A stretch of 64,000 bases of DNA from Halarchaeum nitratireducens (GTDB lineage: Archaea > Halobacteriota > Halobacteria > Halobacteriales > Halobacteriaceae), in NCBI RefSeq assembly GCF_014647155.1, contig NZ_BMOQ01000002.1, positions 372,001-436,000 on the forward strand, given 5' to 3'. Below are positions 61,718 to 64,000 of the stretch, piece after piece (position 1 is the stretch's first letter; each line of letters opens with the position of its first letter). The notes beneath the pieces are model-generated. The model was not told the origin of the DNA. It ran no database searches and saw only the letters and a list, made by a program, of their open reading frames with translations. Made by a program: the position numbers and the translations under genes.

Positions 61718-61765
61718 TTCGACGACTACCGCGATTGGCTCCCCCCTTCGTGCGACGATTCCGGA

Positions 61766-61787
61766 GTCACTCGTTGTGGGGTGTGTC
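61766..61787 (+). repeat. Iteron 5 (forward)
   Basis: 22 nt identical to iteron 2. Confidence 0.75.
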
Positions 61788-61820
61788 CGGTCGGTAGTAC
61801 GTCCCCCTCCGATCCCGTCA

Positions 61821-61842
61821 GTCACTCGTTGCGGGGTGTGTC
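61821..61842 (+). repeat. Iteron 6 (forward)
   Basis: One mismatch from iterons 2 and 5 (TTGCGGGG). Confidence 0.72.
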
Positions 61843-62051
61843 GGTCGCTCCGCTCCGTCGACGACGTGACGACCTATTCCCCCACCGCCTCTTCCACGAC
61901 CGTCGACCATCTTTTTCGGGTTCGAGTCGCCTCCGGCGACCGCTCACCGCAAAAACACGGTCCGCGCGAGCAACGCGAGTGCGCGACTAGCGGGGCCGCA
62001 GGTCCCGCGAGGGTGAAAAATTCCGAGCACTTCGCGCTCGACGTTCCCGCT

Positions 62052-64000
62052 CTACTCGCCGACCGCTTCTTCCATGATCTCGATCTCCTCCTTGGTGAGG
62101 TCGTAGAGGTCGTAGACGATCTCGTCGATCAGCCGATCCGTCTCCTCGATCTTCTCGTCGAGCTCCGCGGCGCGCTCCCTCGTCTCCGCGTAGCGTTCGA
62201 GGTCCGCCGCGACGTCGTCGGGATCGGGGAGCGTGATCGCTTTCAGGCGGTCCACGAGCGAGTTCGTCTTCGTCGCGTTGTCCCGAAAGCCCGCGAACCC
62301 GTCCGCCTCCGCGACGGCGACGGGGACGAACGCCTCGATCAGCGTCGCTTCCGTCTCGTCGAGGTCCGCGAGCGCGAACGCCTCGTGGTAGTCCGTCTCC
62401 GTGTAGCCCCAGCGGTCCGTCTCGTGTGCGTCCTCGTCCTCCGGCTTGTAGCGCGCCGTCGCCTCCACCGTCACGCGACGGCCGTCGCGGACCGTCCGCA
62501 CCTCGCCGACGCGCAGTTTCTCGTACGCCTCCGTCGTCGCGTCCAACACGGTCGCGCCCGTCGGCTGATAGAGCCCGACGTCGGGCAGTTTCGGGCCCTC
62601 GGCGTAGTTCCCGAGGTAGTCGAGGAGGGAGAGATTGAGGGATGCGCGGTCAGATTTGTGTGAAAGGATCCGTCGCACCAAGTAGGAAATCGCTTCTTGA
62701 TCGGGGTTTTGTTCCCGAATCGCTTCGTAGGGCATCGCTTGCACCTCCCCGGGATCACATAGCATCTCACCGAATGACTTCTCTACTGGTGGGATTGGGA
62801 TAGCGGAGAGATACGATGCGAGTGTATGCCGGAAATCTCCTTCAAGAACCGGCGAATTATGATAGATATAAAACCACGCTGGGGTGCTGTTTAGGATTCC
62901 GAGGAGATATGCTCTCATCCCTTTCGTATTTTCCTTCGGAACAAGCCCGTACCCAGAATTTGGTATATACACTCCCCCTTCGTCATCGATGGTGAATTCA
63001 CTCCGCTCACAGATGTCCGGTACGAGGAGTTTCGGGCTCTCCCAGAGGGATTTCTCACGCGGACGCCACAGCGCGTGCCATGAAGGATACTCCATAGTCT
63101 TGCTTCCCCTGTCGCCCAGCCGCTCTCTAAACGAACCCAGATACTCGTACGTTTTTGGGTATTTAGATTTAATAATATCCTCGCTAATCAGCTCAGTGGA
63201 TCCCGAGTCGATACTATACGGATATATCACTGCCAAGTCTGTCTTTAGCGGCGAATACCTATATATCTCATCTCCGGCTATCAGTGGATGCACGAGATCA
63301 CTCTCTATCGGATACTCGTTCCCGTTCACGCTTGACTTGATTCGAGTTTCATTCCCCCGTTCTTCCACTACCTCCACGAACAGCACGTCGTTATCGCCAG
63401 AAACGACCCCTTCGGAGATGTATTCGGTGTACGTCTCCAGTCGGTTCCCGACTGTCTCCATCTGCGAAAGAATTGGCTTCTCCCTCGGCCCCACCAATGT
63501 CCACGGATTGTCGTCTAAATCTTCTAACTCGACTTCAACGCTCGGCAACGACCCCACCTCTTCTGGGCTGTCAACACCATCATACGCCTCGATATACTGG
63601 AACTGATCTTGCCGCTCCGATAACGACATTATACAGGTGTACGTGATCGCTCCATCGAATACCTGAAAATCACCGAAGTCAACGATCTCGGAGATGGCTT
63701 GCTTATCGAGTAGGTATTCTCTGAGACCCTTTCCGCCGTCGGATTTGAAGAATTTATTCGGGAGTATGTACGTCAAACGTCCTTTTGACGCTAATGAGTA
63801 TCCGCGCTCAACGAACGGCGCATAAATATCGAACCGTGCCTCCGTTGTTGTGTACTCCGGACTATTCACCAGATAATCGGCTAGCTCTGAGTGACTCTGT
63901 CGGAGATTTTGTATCTTCACGTACGGCGGATTCCCGATCACGGCATCGAACCCCGCGTTCGCCAGCCGTTCGCCGTCGTCGCCGTAGAAGGCGACGGGGA
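62052..64000 (-). CDS. Type IIG-like (Eco57I-type) DNA N6-adenine methyltransferase/restriction protein, 5' end outside window
   Basis: About 649 codons are visible and the frame stays open to the window edge, so the N-terminal part is missing. The methyltransferase motif IV lies in FDAVIGNPPYVK at about 63906-63950; a GTG at 63939-63941 is internal, not the start. ILPNKFFKSDGGKGLREYL follows as in Eco57I/BREX PglX-type enzymes, then a target-recognition region with GILNSTPAWFYIYH, and a C-terminal coiled-coil ending in YDLYDLTKEEIEIMEEAV. The recognition part (about 62640-63900) is clearly AT-richer than the last 600 nt. No partner gene of an R-M or BREX system is visible. Confidence 0.87.
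   Translation of the reverse strand, partial: PVAFYGDDGERLANAGFDAVIGNPPYVKIQNLRQSHSELADYLVNSPEYTTTEARFDIYAPFVERGYSLASKGRLTYILPNKFFKSDGGKGLREYLLDKQAISEIVDFGDFQVFDGAITYTCIMSLSERQDQFQYIEAYDGVDSPEEVGSLPSVEVELEDLDDNPWTLVGPREKPILSQMETVGNRLETYTEYISEGVVSGDNDVLFVEVVEERGNETRIKSSVNGNEYPIESDLVHPLIAGDEIYRYSPLKTDLAVIYPYSIDSGSTELISEDIIKSKYPKTYEYLGSFRERLGDRGSKTMEYPSWHALWRPREKSLWESPKLLVPDICERSEFTIDDEGGVYIPNSGYGLVPKENTKGMRAYLLGILNSTPAWFYIYHNSPVLEGDFRHTLASYLSAIPIPPVEKSFGEMLCDPGEVQAMPYEAIREQNPDQEAISYLVRRILSHKSDRASLNLSLLDYLGNYAEGPKLPDVGLYQPTGATVLDATTEAYEKLRVGEVRTVRDGRRVTVEATARYKPEDEDAHETDRWGYTETDYHEAFALADLDETEATLIEAFVPVAVAEADGFAGFRDNATKTNSLVDRLKAITLPDPDDVAADLERYAETRERAAELDEKIEETDRLIDEIVYDLYDLTKEEIEIMEEAVGE

Larger units (their letters stand above)
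61498..62051. other. Intergenic region with iterated 22-nt repeats
   Basis: 554 nt without a supported gene. The left two thirds carry six repeats (61530-61842). The right part (61880-62050) is GC-rich with no clear feature. Confidence 0.6.

Noticed and set aside
61530-61842. CRISPR array from regularly spaced repeats
   Set aside because: Repeat plus spacer length would fit, but copies are in both orientations, several have three to four mismatches, and no cas gene is in view.
61919-61928. GGTTCGAGTC resembling a tRNA T-arm
   Set aside because: Flanking bases do not form the 5-bp T-stem and no acceptor, anticodon or D arm can be folded around it on either strand.
62052-63941. Complete methyltransferase gene starting at GTG 63941
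   Set aside because: The frame continues upstream without a stop to the window end and encodes FDAVIGNPPYVK across this codon, so the methyltransferase motif would be cut in half.

Overview
The window is a haloarchaeal (halophilic euryarchaeal) chromosome segment. The coding DNA is GC-rich and the proteins are strongly acidic. Many starts lie about 28 nt downstream of a TATA box with no ribosome binding site (leaderless). It holds an Orc1/Cdc6 initiator gene with inverted origin-recognition repeats, twin-arginine lipoprotein signals on solute-binding proteins, and archaeal MptA, ThiDN-like and Orc1 proteins. No rRNA or tRNA gene was found.

Left part (1-17.3 kb): an aromatic and one-carbon catabolic region. 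It carries two branched-chain-type ABC ATPases (livF, livG), an acyl/aryl-CoA ligase, a hot-dog thioesterase and an IclR regulator. These are followed by an extradiol ring-cleavage dioxygenase, ATP-type PEP carboxykinase, an HpcH/HpaI aldolase and small VOC and methyltransferase genes. Next come FolD, a LigM-like tetrahydrofolate-dependent O-demethylase, a MetF-like reductase, PurU, a D-2-hydroxyacid dehydrogenase and MptA. Read together, this looks like removal of a methyl group from a methoxylated aromatic onto tetrahydrofolate, oxidation of that C1 unit to formate, and ring cleavage of the product. Two families of inverted repeats recur across this region and may be the operators of one regulon.

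17.4-32.5 kb: housekeeping genes, including p-aminobenzoate synthesis (pabC-pabA-pabB, which feeds folate), stress proteins, msrA and an HtpX-like protease. A probable replication origin at 22.8-25.05 kb has seven ORB repeats, an AT-rich core and orc1. Oxidoreductases, hsp20 and thiamine genes (thiM-thiE and a ThiD fusion) follow.

32.5-51.4 kb: a nitrogen-scavenging island. A seven-gene urease operon (ureBCAGDEF) is divergent from a urea-type ABC importer (urtABCDE). Beyond it, a polyamine-type ABC importer runs into two arginase-family ureohydrolases and an isochorismatase-like amidohydrolase. The likely logic is uptake of a guanidino compound, release of urea, and urease hydrolysis to ammonia. 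NikR lies 4 kb further on.

51.4-61.5 kb: two half-permease paralogues, a GNAT acetyltransferase, a zinc-type reductase, NikR, a universal stress protein, and a metal-handling group (Lrp-TRASH regulator, DUF318-like permease with a YHS/TRASH insert, HMA chaperone). A PcpA/MhqO-like dioxygenase, a methyltransferase, an FKBP isomerase and a SnoaL-like protein complete it.

61.5-64 kb: six 22-nt iterated repeats spaced about 55 bp apart, then the 3' part of a Type IIG-like DNA methyltransferase that runs off the window. Its central (recognition) part is AT-richer than its end.
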